NCBI RefSeq assembly: GCF_018739865.1
Contig: NZ_JADOER010000008.1
Coordinates: 1-64,000 of the forward strand
Direction of reading: 5' to 3'
DNA length: 64,000 nucleotides
Source: Leptothoe kymatousa TAU-MAC 1615
GTDB taxonomy: Bacteria > Cyanobacteriota > Cyanobacteriia > Phormidesmidales > Phormidesmidaceae
This document shows, piece by piece, positions 18,139 to 26,970 of this stretch. Both the position numbers and the translations under genes were made by a program. The notes beneath the pieces are model-generated. The model was given only the letters and a program-made list of their open reading frames with translations, did not search any database and had not been told where the DNA came from. Every line of letters starts with the position of its first letter. The first letter of the stretch is position 1.

Positions 18139-21100
18139 ATGCAGATCGACGAGCGCGCTGTTGTTGCCCCCAACGATGAAAAAAGGGCCGAGGCACCCGC
18201 CTGGATGGAATTCTTCTTTACCCAGCAAATTTTTGCCATTCTCCTATGCTTTATGTTGTTCATGGGGGGGCTAATGGGCTACTTCTCCATGGTCAAAGAA
18301 GGAGACCCAGAGATTAAAATTGCCCGGGCCATGATCACCACCACCTGGGGCGGCACCGACGCAGAAACCATCGAAAACCAAGTTACCGACAAACTCGAAG
18401 AAGAAATCAAAAGTCTCCAGGGGCTGGACGATTTTACCAGCGCCACCTTTAACTCCTTTTCCATCATCAATGTGGCCTTCAAGGCCGAGGCCCCCGTAGC
18501 CCAGTCCATCCAGGAACTGCGGGGCAAAGTGGACGATGCCGAGTCCGAGCTGCCGGAAGAATCCACCGGTCGGGAAAAGCCCAGCTTTGAACAACTGTCC
18601 CAGCAAGACTCCCCGGTGCTTACCCTGGCCCTCACCGGAGAAGGCTTGGACATTGGTTTGCTAAGTCAGGTGTCCGAAGATTTACAAGAACGGCTAGAGT
18701 CCGTCAAAAATGTACGGGAGGTAAATCTCGGCGGCCAGCGGGATGACGTGATCCACGTGCAGATGATCCCCAGTCGCCTCACCACCCTGGGCATTTCCTC
18801 CACCCAGGTGCGCGACGCCATCCAAGGGGGCAACATCGACCGCTCCTGGGATCTGGTGCGGGATGACGAAATCGGTGCCCAGGTGAGACTCTACGGCCGC
18901 TTTCGCTCCCTCGACGATTTAGAAAATCTTCCCGTCACCCGGCTAGACGACAACCGGGTGGTGCGCCTGTCGGAGGTGGCCAATGTCTACCAGGGGTTAG
19001 AACGGGAAACCCAGCGCGCATTTCTCAGTTGGCAAGGCAGTGAGTTTAGCCCCACCATTAACCTCGAAGTGGTCAAAGTTGCCGGTAGCGACACCATCCA
19101 GGTGATTGACGATGTTTTGGCGGAAATAGAGCTAGCCAAGCAGGACCCTAACCTGTGGCTCTTTGGCATGGACTACCGCGTCATCACCAACGACGCAGGG
19201 TCCATTCGCAACGAATTATCCAACCTCGCCGTCAATGTATTTCAGGCCTCCCTGTTGGTATTTGCCATCTTGTTTGTGGCCCTCACCTGGCGAGAGGCCC
19301 TAATTGCCGGACTGGCCATTCCCATGACCTTTGCCGGGGTATTGTTTATCCTGTGGATGCTGGGCTACACCCTCAACACCATGGTCACCGTAGGCATGAT
19401 CCTAGCCCTAGGTTTGCTGGTGGACGTGTTTATCCTCATGCTAGAAGGGTTGCACGACGGCATCTTTGTCCAGGGTTTGAGATTTCCCCAGGCTGCCATC
19501 AAAACCGTGCGTACCTATGCCTCCCCCGCATTTACCGGGCAGCTCACCACCATTTTAGCCATGGCCCCCCTAATGGCCATTTCCGGCACCCTAGGCAAAT
19601 TTATTCGCCTGATTCCCATTAGCGCCATTACCTGTTTGGTGATGAGCTACATTTTGGCGTTGTTTGCCGTGGTGCCCCTGTCCAAGTTTCTCTTGGGCAA
19701 CCAAGGGGGCCATGGCGAGTCTAAAACCTATGTAGACCGCCTAACAGAGGCCGCTTCCGAGAAATTCTCCCAATGGAGTTTGCGCATGACGGTGCCCAAC
19801 CGCCATGTGGCCCGGCTGTGGACGGCGGGTGCCCTGGCCCTATTTGTCTGTGCGGCACTGTTGTTTAGCCAGCTACCCAGCTCTTTGTTTGCCGTCAGCG
19901 ACGACAACAAACTCAGCCTAAATGTGGAGCTACCCCCCGCCGCCACCCTAGAAACCTCCCAAGCAGTAGCCGACCGCATGGGAGAAATCGTGCGCAACTA
20001 TAGCGACCCCAATGGCAAAAAAGTATTTAACAGCGTCGTAAAGCTGGTGGGGCAGCGCAGTAACCTGGTGGCCGCCAGCGAGATTAAGCCAGGCAATGCC
20101 GATTATTTTGTTGGCCTGTCGGCAGTATTTGTGGACCGCAACCAGCGGGCCAGGGATTCCTTTGACTATGCCTATGATCTAAAGGTGCAGCTAGAAACCG
20201 AAATTATCCGCGACTATCCAGGGGCGGTATTGGCCACTGGGTTTCCCATTGCCGGTGGTGGGGCGGACCCAGTCCAAATCGAAATTTTTGGTGACGATCT
20301 ACAAACCCTAAGGGAAATTTCCAGCGAAGTGCAACAGGTGTTGCGAGAGATTCCTGGCACCATGGACGTGCGGGACGACCTGGGTAACCTGCGGGAAGAT
20401 TATAAACTGGTGCCCAAGCGGGAGGCCCTAAATTTCTACGGCATTAGCCAGGATGAATTGGGGCTACAGGGGCGCTATATGATGATCGACAACGATGTGG
20501 GCGACTTTGCCATCGGCAGCGGTGAAGAAGATCTCGATATTCGCCTCAGTACCCGCTGGCCCTCGCAACAGGGGCGCATTGGCGGACCTTCGCGGCTAGA
20601 TGAATTTGCCACCCTCAGGTTTATCAACAACGATGGCGATGCCATCTCGCCCGATGCCCTACTGGAAGAAGTGCCGGGGGCGGTGCCCTTGGCCATTACC
20701 CATCGCGATACCCGGCGCAGTGTGACGGTGTTGGCCAAGGTGATTCCGGGGCAAGACTTTTTCGATACTGAGATTTTGGCGGAGCTAACGCCGAAGCTGG
20801 AGGCAATGCAGCACGACCCGACGGATCGGGACAATCCGGAGCGTTGGCCCCAGGGCTATTCCTACCGATTTGGGGGGGATGCGGATACCAGCAGTGAAAC
20901 CTTTGGTTCGGCGGGGCAGATGCTGGTGGTGGCCATCTTCCTGGTGTTTGCGGTGTTGGTGCTCCAGTTTGGCTCCTATACCCAACCGGTGATTATTATT
21001 TTGACGATTCCCTTTGCGTTAATTGGCACGCTGTTTGGGTTCTTTGTCCTCGGCCTGTCGTTCTCGTTTCCGGCGATGATTGGTGTGATTGCGCTGGTGG

Positions 21101-21405
21101 GGATTGTGGTAAACGATGCCATCGTGATGGTGGAGACGATGAACGAGCGGCGCAAGGATGGGATGGATGTGCGCCATGCGGCGGCGGCGGGGGCCAGCGA
21201 TCGACTGAGGCCGATTTTGACGACGTCGCTGACGACGATTATTGGGTTGTTGCCGTTGGCGTTTAGTGATGCCCAGTGGTTTCCGCTGTGTATGGCGATT
21301 ATTTTTGGGTTGTTGTCGGCGACGTTGATTGCGTTACTGGTGGTGCCAGGGTTGTATTTGCAGTTGACGCCGAACAACTCAAAAGCTGTTTCGTACTCGT
21401 CTTAA
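18139..21405 (+). CDS. RND efflux transporter permease
   Basis: 1088 residues, full length for an AcrB-type pump: two repeats of six membrane helices and two large periplasmic loops. Proton-relay positions differ from AcrB. The TM4 motif reads LGLLVDVFILMLEGL, so only the first Asp of the usual DD pair is kept. The TM10 motif reads GIVVNDAIVMVET, with Asn-Asp where AcrB has Lys-Asn. This points to a divergent HAE/HME-like subfamily with unknown substrate. It is the second gene of the adaptor operon (5-nt gap). Its last ~290 bp are duplicated as a decayed copy at 24762-25042. Confidence 0.9.
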   Translation: MQIDERAVVAPNDEKRAEAPAWMEFFFTQQIFAILLCFMLFMGGLMGYFSMVKEGDPEIKIARAMITTTWGGTDAETIENQVTDKLEEEIKSLQGLDDFTSATFNSFSIINVAFKAEAPVAQSIQELRGKVDDAESELPEESTGREKPSFEQLSQQDSPVLTLALTGEGLDIGLLSQVSEDLQERLESVKNVREVNLGGQRDDVIHVQMIPSRLTTLGISSTQVRDAIQGGNIDRSWDLVRDDEIGAQVRLYGRFRSLDDLENLPVTRLDDNRVVRLSEVANVYQGLERETQRAFLSWQGSEFSPTINLEVVKVAGSDTIQVIDDVLAEIELAKQDPNLWLFGMDYRVITNDAGSIRNELSNLAVNVFQASLLVFAILFVALTWREALIAGLAIPMTFAGVLFILWMLGYTLNTMVTVGMILALGLLVDVFILMLEGLHDGIFVQGLRFPQAAIKTVRTYASPAFTGQLTTILAMAPLMAISGTLGKFIRLIPISAITCLVMSYILALFAVVPLSKFLLGNQGGHGESKTYVDRLTEAASEKFSQWSLRMTVPNRHVARLWTAGALALFVCAALLFSQLPSSLFAVSDDNKLSLNVELPPAATLETSQAVADRMGEIVRNYSDPNGKKVFNSVVKLVGQRSNLVAASEIKPGNADYFVGLSAVFVDRNQRARDSFDYAYDLKVQLETEIIRDYPGAVLATGFPIAGGGADPVQIEIFGDDLQTLREISSEVQQVLREIPGTMDVRDDLGNLREDYKLVPKREALNFYGISQDELGLQGRYMMIDNDVGDFAIGSGEEDLDIRLSTRWPSQQGRIGGPSRLDEFATLRFINNDGDAISPDALLEEVPGAVPLAITHRDTRRSVTVLAKVIPGQDFFDTEILAELTPKLEAMQHDPTDRDNPERWPQGYSYRFGGDADTSSETFGSAGQMLVVAIFLVFAVLVLQFGSYTQPVIIILTIPFALIGTLFGFFVLGLSFSFPAMIGVIALVGIVVNDAIVMVETMNERRKDGMDVRHAAAAGASDRLRPILTTSLTTIIGLLPLAFSDAQWFPLCMAIIFGLLSATLIALLVVPGLYLQLTPNNSKAVSYSS

Positions 21406-21521
21406 CATCGACCGAGATTTTGTCACCCGCGTCTGAATCGTCTGTTTCTCTGAAAATGCCATTTGGGCAAAGGCTTTTAGCGATCACCTATGGGCTGAAC
21501 TATATGCGCCAAGCAATAATT

Positions 21522-23192
21522 TTAATTGTGCAGGGTGAAATTTTCCTTGGGACGCTTGGGTAGTTCTACCTTAATGCGAGTTCCTTTTCCCTGCTTGCTT
21601 TTGACAACAATACTGCCACCATGTAATTCCACAGCAGCTTTGACAATGTTTAGACCCAAGCCAGTTCCAGGTATTTCACCAACATTGCTACCTCGGCGAA
21701 ACACTTGGAATAAATAGGGAATATCTGCTTCTGGGATGCCCATGCCTTCATCATTGATATGACAGGTGATTTGGGTGGCTTCTCCCACAATCACTAACTG
21801 AATATCGCCTCCCTCTAGGGAGTACTTAATAGCATTGGATAATAAGTTCTCAAACACTTGTTGCAAGAGTCCGAGATCGCCAACAAAATTATCGATATTT
21901 CCGAGACTGGTAAGAGAAATATGATTGTTATCCGTTTCAATGTCTTGATGTTCGTCGATCAATTTGGAAAATAAACGCTCTAAGTTAATATCCATCGGTT
22001 TTAGCTGTAGCTGGTCAAGATCTGCTTGGTTGGCTAGCAGCATATCTTTTACTAGCACAGACAGGTATTTCGCCTTATATTCAATGATGGAAAGATAGCG
22101 ATCTCGATGGCTGGAATCAAGGGAATTAGAGTGGACCCGTAATGTTTCGGCAGCTGCTTTTATAGCGGTTAGGGGAGTGTTGTACTCATGGGAAATTGTG
22201 GTTAAAATTTTTGATTTAAATGCACTTAATGCCTTAGCTTTTTCTAGGGCGGTTTGAGTTTGTTCTAATAGTTGCGCTTGCTGAATGGCAATGGCAATAT
22301 GCAGAGATAACATCTCTAAGAGTTTTGTTTCATCAGAAATCCATGCCCGTGGCCCCACGCATTGGTGAGCCACCAATAAGCCCCATAGGCGTGGGGGGGT
22401 CTTATGGCTGTCTTGCAGTAAAATCGGTGTGACTAAAATTGCCCGTACATTAAACTGTTCGAGTAATTTGATATGACAAGGATCTAAATTAGCTGTGTAG
22501 ATATCATCTACCCATTGGATCCGGCCTTTGCAGTACTCCTGAGCGCCTTGATCTTGAAAGTACGAATCACGTACGGTTTGTCCCAGCGATGTTTGGTAGC
22601 CCGCTTGAACCGACTCAGCAATGATGGTGCCACTCATGTCAGGCGAAAATTGATAGGCGAGCACCCGATCACACCCTAATAGCTGGCGAACTCCTTCTAC
22701 GGTCGTTTTAAGGGTTTCATCCAGAACGAGAGATTGTCTAATATTTAGGGTCAGTGCAGTAATCAATTCCTGACGCTTTTGATTAGCCTGAAGCTGGTTC
22801 TGAAGCTGTAGGTGTTTGATATTGCTACGAATGGTTCGCTGGATCAGCTCTGGGGATAACTGATCTGTGATCAAATAGTCGTGAGCACCGTTTTCTATGG
22901 CTCGAATCGCAAGTTGCTCATTTCTCTGACTGGCCAGCACGATGATGACTGTCCCTGGGTACTGAATCTTAAGCCGATCTAGAATTTGCAACCCATCGGT
23001 ATCGGCACCCTGAAGGTCTAGCAAGATAGCATCAAACCATTCCTGGTGACAGCGCTCTTTCTCTGCAAGATCTGCTTCAATAATGCTGTAGCGACAGTGG
23101 GGACCATGTTGCAGATCCTGCAGAGAAATTTTACGCTCTGCTGTGGAGCTATGGATAATCAGAACGTTGTGATCGGTCTTTTCTTCAGCCAT
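21522..23192 (-). CDS. Response-regulator-fused GAF sensor histidine kinase (REC-GAF-HisKA-HATPase)
   Basis: 556 residues from ATG 23192. Receiver domain (about 8-125): the phosphorylatable Asp is in DAILLDLQG, but the Lys usually found in DYLVK is replaced (HDYLIT), so it may be a degenerate receiver. The GAF domain (about 145-315) matches the phytochrome/cyanobacteriochrome class: LDPCHIKLLEQFNVRAILV carries the Cys-His that binds a bilin in that class, followed by LWGLLVAHQC. HisKA has its His in SHEYNTPL. HATPase shows NLLSNAIKYS, DEGMGIP and GTGLGL. Whether it is a light sensor depends on chromophore loading. An upstream TTG (23228) has a good AGGAG but only 3 nt of spacing. Confidence 0.85.
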   Translation of the reverse strand: MAEEKTDHNVLIIHSSTAERKISLQDLQHGPHCRYSIIEADLAEKERCHQEWFDAILLDLQGADTDGLQILDRLKIQYPGTVIIVLASQRNEQLAIRAIENGAHDYLITDQLSPELIQRTIRSNIKHLQLQNQLQANQKRQELITALTLNIRQSLVLDETLKTTVEGVRQLLGCDRVLAYQFSPDMSGTIIAESVQAGYQTSLGQTVRDSYFQDQGAQEYCKGRIQWVDDIYTANLDPCHIKLLEQFNVRAILVTPILLQDSHKTPPRLWGLLVAHQCVGPRAWISDETKLLEMLSLHIAIAIQQAQLLEQTQTALEKAKALSAFKSKILTTISHEYNTPLTAIKAAAETLRVHSNSLDSSHRDRYLSIIEYKAKYLSVLVKDMLLANQADLDQLQLKPMDINLERLFSKLIDEHQDIETDNNHISLTSLGNIDNFVGDLGLLQQVFENLLSNAIKYSLEGGDIQLVIVGEATQITCHINDEGMGIPEADIPYLFQVFRRGSNVGEIPGTGLGLNIVKAAVELHGGSIVVKSKQGKGTRIKVELPKRPKENFTLHN

Positions 23193-23322
23193 AGGTGAAC
23201 GTTCAGCCTTGTTAGCTGTAAAAAGCAATCGCTCCTTATTATTGACACTTCCTAGTAGTTGTGACTCAAAAGTTATTTAATCTATGGAAACAGCAAATAT
23301 TGTGAATGATAAGCCTTGAATC

Positions 23323-23565
23323 ATGGGCCAAATTAGCACGCTTGATTGGGTCGATGATTTTCCATCTATCGCTAACCTGGTAAGGATAGACCACCATGAT
23401 TATCACCTAATTGCTTTCTCCATAGCAGAGGGACACAGTGGACAAATACAGGTGTCTGAAGTGTTGCCAGGTCTAAAGATGAGCCTGGTTGAAGAGGCGT
23501 TGGTGCGATCGCAAACTGCAGATGATGGCGCAATAACACGATGGCTTATGCAGACGCTAGGGTAA
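23323..23565 (+). CDS. Small protein, possibly the C-terminal remnant of a Uma2-type or antitoxin-like gene
   Basis: 80 codons. The latter half (GQIQVSEVLPGLKMSLVEEALVRS.., ending ITRWLMQTL) has protein-like character and resembles the VLPGL tail of Uma2-family proteins (comparison from memory). No ribosome-binding site is clear, and the length is too short for a full Uma2. It lies in a strip of small accessory genes. Confidence 0.4.
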   Translation: MGQISTLDWVDDFPSIANLVRIDHHDYHLIAFSIAEGHSGQIQVSEVLPGLKMSLVEEALVRSQTADDGAITRWLMQTLG

Positions 23566-23703
23566 ACACAAATACCATGACTACTAGCAAAAGCCATGCC
23601 ATTTCTCCGTGCAAGCAAAATGCCATAGCTGCCACAATCAGGCCACATTATAATTACATAGTAAGCGCACAGTACCTCCAAACCGAGGTTTCCCAAAGGC
23701 AAA

Positions 23704-23943
23704 ATGGTTACAACCCTTAAACAGCCATCTTCACTAATACATGAAATCCGACTCGAACTAGTCGGTACCTGGTACTTGTTCAAATTTAGTGAAACCCTTC
23801 AGCTGCGAATGGAAAGCCTGCTGGATAAAAAGAAAGCTGACCAACTCACCCTTGAGGAAATCGCAGAACTAGATGCTATATCAGAGCTAGATCGCATTTT
23901 TACTCACATGAATGCAATGCTTGCTGCTCAGTATGCCAATTAA
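23704..23943 (+). CDS. Small antitoxin-like cyanobacterial protein
   Basis: 79 residues. It resembles a small cyanobacterial family with the tail LTxEEIAELDAISELDRIFxxMNAMLAAQ, often located directly before an HNH-nuclease or similar gene and treated as antitoxin-like. The N-terminus (RLELVGTWYLFKFSETLQLRMESLL) is predicted helical. The next frame starts inside its end (ATG 23933) but is only 25 codons long, so any partner is probably truncated. Confidence 0.6.
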   Translation: MVTTLKQPSSLIHEIRLELVGTWYLFKFSETLQLRMESLLDKKKADQLTLEEIAELDAISELDRIFTHMNAMLAAQYAN

Positions 23944-24010
23944 TCCGGAAGAAGATTCTATCCGAGAAACAAGACGATTTTGGATTAAGACAGGGTTACA
24001 TCCACCATAA
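23933..24010 (+). pseudogene. Truncated partner frame overlapping the antitoxin-like gene
   Basis: ATG 23933 overlaps the upstream stop by 11 nt. The peptide MPINPEEDSIRETRRFWIKT then continues five residues and ends at TAA (24008-24010). RETRRFW looks like the start of a real gene, not noise. The layout fits a toxin-antitoxin-type operon whose second gene is cut short; this is inference. Confidence 0.3.
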
Positions 24011-24072
24011 GAACACTCAAATGCGACCACATATAGTGTTGGTGGGCTTTGCCCTACGACGACTACCTCTAC

Positions 24073-24648
24073 CTACCAAATGTAGGATAGTTTCAGATTA
24101 AAACCGGGCAACAGGGTTTCCCCTGATAGTTGAGTCGGATTCTCCAATTTTTCAACCGGCTGGTTGGGGCGGTAAATTTCAACAAACCGTCCTTTACGAT
24201 TAATTAACCAGCCAAGGCGTAGACTATTTTCCAGGTATTCGGCCATTTTTTCTTGAGCTTTGCTGAGGGCATCGCTGGGGGACATTAGCTCCACTACAAA
24301 GTCAGGACATAGGGGCACGAACTGTTCTTGTTGTTCGGGGTTGAGGGCTTGCCATCGTTCTAAAGCGACCCAGGCGGCATCGGGCGAACGGTCGGCACCA
24401 TTGGGTAGTTTGAAACCAGTGGACGAGTCAAAGACAATGTCTAATTCGTTATTATCGGACCAGTTGAAAAGCTGCTGGATTAGGCGGCCATTGCGGTTAC
24501 CCGTTTCTCCACCGGTCGGTGACAGGATGACTAGGTTTCCTTCGACAGTGCGTTCAAACTTTAGGTCGGGGTTCTGACGACAGAGCTGATAGAACTGCTG
24601 GTCGGTTATGGTTATGGCCGATTCAAGGTTAACGGTTAAAGCAGTCAT
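24073..24648 (-). CDS. Uma2 family (DUF820) PD-(D/E)XK nuclease-fold protein
   Basis: 191 residues, full length. The family signature is complete: N-terminal ITITDQQFYQLCRQNPDLKFE, the Asp of RSPDAAWV (about 88-90), then PDFVVELMSPSDAL with the catalytic Glu, and C-terminal LPGFNLKLSYIW. The fold is that of a PD-(D/E)XK endonuclease. Uma2 proteins are highly amplified in cyanobacteria, and their biological role is not settled. It is convergent with the toxin-antitoxin-like frames. Confidence 0.9.
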   Translation of the reverse strand: MTALTVNLESAITITDQQFYQLCRQNPDLKFERTVEGNLVILSPTGGETGNRNGRLIQQLFNWSDNNELDIVFDSSTGFKLPNGADRSPDAAWVALERWQALNPEQQEQFVPLCPDFVVELMSPSDALSKAQEKMAEYLENSLRLGWLINRKGRFVEIYRPNQPVEKLENPTQLSGETLLPGFNLKLSYIW

Positions 24649-24761
24649 CAGATGTGCTAGTTAATCTACTAAGTTTCTATATTTTAACAGTTGTAAAAAT
24701 GAGCATAAAGACTGTAGGTGCGAATGGTGGTGAATGATGTGAACTGACAAGTTAGCACTGG

Positions 24762-25042
24762 CGCTATCGTGATGGTGGAGACGATGAATGAACGACGAAG
24801 GAGGGATTGGATGTGCGCCAGGCAGTGGCGGGGGCCAGCGATCGGTTAAGGCCGATTTTGACGACGTCGCTGACGACGATTATTGGTCTGTTACCATTTG
24901 CGTTTAGTGATGCGCAGTAGTTTCCGCTATGTATGGCGATTATTTTTAGGTTGTTGTCGGCGACGTTGATTGCGTTTCTGGTGGTGCCGGGGTTGTATTT
25001 GCAATTGACGCCGAATAGTTCTAAGGAGACTGTTATTAATTA
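24762..25042 (+). pseudogene. Decayed duplicate of the RND permease 3' end
   Basis: The DNA closely follows 21116-21400 of the RND gene: GTGATGGTGGAGACGATGAA, GACGACGTCGCTGACGACGA, and the end GGGTTGTATTTGCA. It is broken by a base loss near 24795 (CGACGAAGGAGGGATTGG against CGGCGCAAGGATGGGATGG), which shifts the frame, and by an in-frame TAG at 24918-24920 where the intact gene has TGG. It encodes no functional protein. It probably marks an old duplication followed by deletion, or a second, lost RND operon. Confidence 0.88.
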
Positions 25043-25088
25043 AGAATTAATTCTCTTAAATTGCTTTTAAATAATCTGAGAGTGTTTG

Positions 25089-25793
25089 CTAATCTTCACA
25101 TTGATTAACTTCTACTTTCTCACCTTTACTATCGAAAGACTTATCTCGATCAGTCGAAGCATTTACCTCAAACTCAAGAGTTACATCTCCTCTGGCACCT
25201 TTTTCAAGTTCATAATGCGAACTTTTCAAAGGTGTCTCTTCGGCATCAAGATGGTCCGAGATGATTTTTCGTAACTCCTGCGGAATTTCACGTACTGGCT
25301 CCTGTTCATATTCAATTTCAATAAGTCCTCCATCATCATTTTTAAACTCAACTTCAATTATTTGACTGCCAATAGCAAATCTAGCCTCTGCAGCATCCGA
25401 AAGATTTTCATTGTCGATCAGGCACTGTGACTTATATTGAACAGTCACCCATTCAATAGTTTCTGCATCAATATTTGAAAATCTTTCGCTCAGCGTTCTA
25501 ATAGCCTGTTCACATCCTTCGAGAGACAATTGACTATTATTTTCACAATTACTTAAAGCCTCATTCGTAGGAGAATCAGCCACAGTGGGTTGTGAAACAT
25601 CTCCAAATAAGGCAGCAAAAGGATCTTCAGGTGAAGAGTTATGATTCGCCTGTGGATTTTGAAGTTTTGGTGAAGCAACAGCTATGATATCTTCACTTTG
25701 AGATTGAAGATGTTCAAATATTTTAAGTGTAGAACCAACCAAGCCCAAGCCTGAGAATCCTAGTATCAAAAACAAGACACTTTTATTAATCAT
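25089..25793 (-). CDS. Secreted or membrane-anchored protein of unknown function, second gene of an AT-rich pair
   Basis: 234 residues with an N-terminal hydrophobic segment (about 4-24) that could be an uncleaved anchor or signal. A low-complexity stretch follows (PKLQNPQANHNSSPEDPF), then a folded part with Cys in LSNCENNSQLSLEGCEQ and at QCLIDN, and an acidic C-terminus. No known domain is recognised. It starts 2 nt after the stop of the upstream gene, so the two form one operon. Base composition is markedly AT-richer than the flanking genes, a sign of recent acquisition. Confidence 0.65.
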   Translation of the reverse strand: MINKSVLFLILGFSGLGLVGSTLKIFEHLQSQSEDIIAVASPKLQNPQANHNSSPEDPFAALFGDVSQPTVADSPTNEALSNCENNSQLSLEGCEQAIRTLSERFSNIDAETIEWVTVQYKSQCLIDNENLSDAAEARFAIGSQIIEVEFKNDDGGLIEIEYEQEPVREIPQELRKIISDHLDAEETPLKSSHYELEKGARGDVTLEFEVNASTDRDKSFDSKGEKVEVNQCED

Positions 25794-25795
25794 TG

Positions 25796-26668
25796 TCAGA
25801 AAACTGCATAAGCCTCTACAGTAATAATTTTTTCCTCCTTATCAATCGGTCCTATCTTTCCATAAACATTAAATTTACTGTACGAATTGATGTCGTCTTT
25901 CAACAAAGATTTTCCCGATGCAGTTAATGTATCTTTTAGAAGCTTTATCTCTACTGAGTAGTCATCATTCTGTCTTTCAGATACAAGAAATCCGTTATTA
26001 CCCTCATTTCGAAAGCCAATCACCTCAAATTCATGATTCTCAATGAAGCATTCCCGAATTTTACTATGCTCATACTTTTCCTGAAGAAATCTACCTAACA
26101 ACTCTCCACCTTTGCTAGATGTAGAAGAAGATTGAATAGCCTCTTTCTCTCTTTCTATGGAACCTTTATCTATGATTATATTAGGATGAGATTCCTTTAA
26201 ATCTTCTAACTTACTTATAAGACTATCTTCTCGCTCCCTTTCCTTTGCACGAACAAAATCATCTTTCTCAACATAGAAATGAATTGTATCTTTTCCTAGA
26301 AGAGTTTCTAAAACTATTCCCAGCTTAGATAGATTTGAGTCTGAATAAAGAACTTTGAATTCTCCATTTGACCTTGCTCCAAATCTTACCAATTCAGCCT
26401 CAATAAACCCTTCTAGCCCTGACTGTAATGTAGCTTCTCTTATACTTGCAGGAACAATTGTATTATATTGATCGCCTATATAGTCCTCATTATACTGATA
26501 GGTGTTAGAGGGCACTACAGGGACACCATTATTATAATTACCCCTTTTGCTATGGTTAAAATCGAGCTTATTTGCAGCCTTTAAGTGTTCTGTTAATCCA
26601 AAAGCTGCATAAAAAAATGCGAAGACTGAAGATACAGCACATATAGTATAGAAGATGATCCAAACCAT
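25796..26668 (-). CDS. Single-pass membrane protein of unknown function, first gene of an AT-rich pair
   Basis: 290 residues. One N-terminal helix (about 2-24, WIIFYTICAVSSVFAFFYAAF), a linker rich in Asn and Tyr, then an alpha/beta cytosolic or periplasmic part with a charged coiled region (about 130-185, KEREREDSLISKLEDLKES). No domain is recognised. ATG 26668 has GGAG 5 nt upstream, a textbook site. Together with the following secreted protein it may form a small envelope complex; this is inference from gene order only. An IS element lies just upstream. Confidence 0.65.
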   Translation of the reverse strand: MVWIIFYTICAVSSVFAFFYAAFGLTEHLKAANKLDFNHSKRGNYNNGVPVVPSNTYQYNEDYIGDQYNTIVPASIREATLQSGLEGFIEAELVRFGARSNGEFKVLYSDSNLSKLGIVLETLLGKDTIHFYVEKDDFVRAKEREREDSLISKLEDLKESHPNIIIDKGSIEREKEAIQSSSTSSKGGELLGRFLQEKYEHSKIRECFIENHEFEVIGFRNEGNNGFLVSERQNDDYSVEIKLLKDTLTASGKSLLKDDINSYSKFNVYGKIGPIDKEEKIITVEAYAVF

Positions 26669-26970
26669 ATAAACTCCGGGCAGGCTAGCAATAAATAAGA
26701 GCGATAGCGATAAATAATAATTAGCCTCTTATTTCAAAGACAAGAGTAATCAGTTGACTGATTACTTACGTTAATCCTAACAGGAAATCACTGCGTTACT
26801 ACTACATAGAATAGTAATTAAAAGGAGATATCAGTTTTTGGTTAAGGTTTGATTAAGGACTCCGATTATAGTCAGTAGCTAGCTAGTTAGCGTGACTAAC
26901 GCACCGCTTTCTTAAATCATCACTTATCCCAAGCATCATAAGCCAGGCAGGATGGAAACGGTCTATCCTA
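26669..26970. other. Gap between the AT-rich pair and the IS element
   Basis: 302 bp without a gene. It probably holds the promoter of the minus-strand pair. It may also hold the original promoter of the PPOX gene, now cut off from it by the IS element. AAAGGAG at 26821-26827 is a ribosome-site-like string with no start codon behind it. TA at 26969-26970 is the likely IS target duplicate. Confidence 0.45.
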
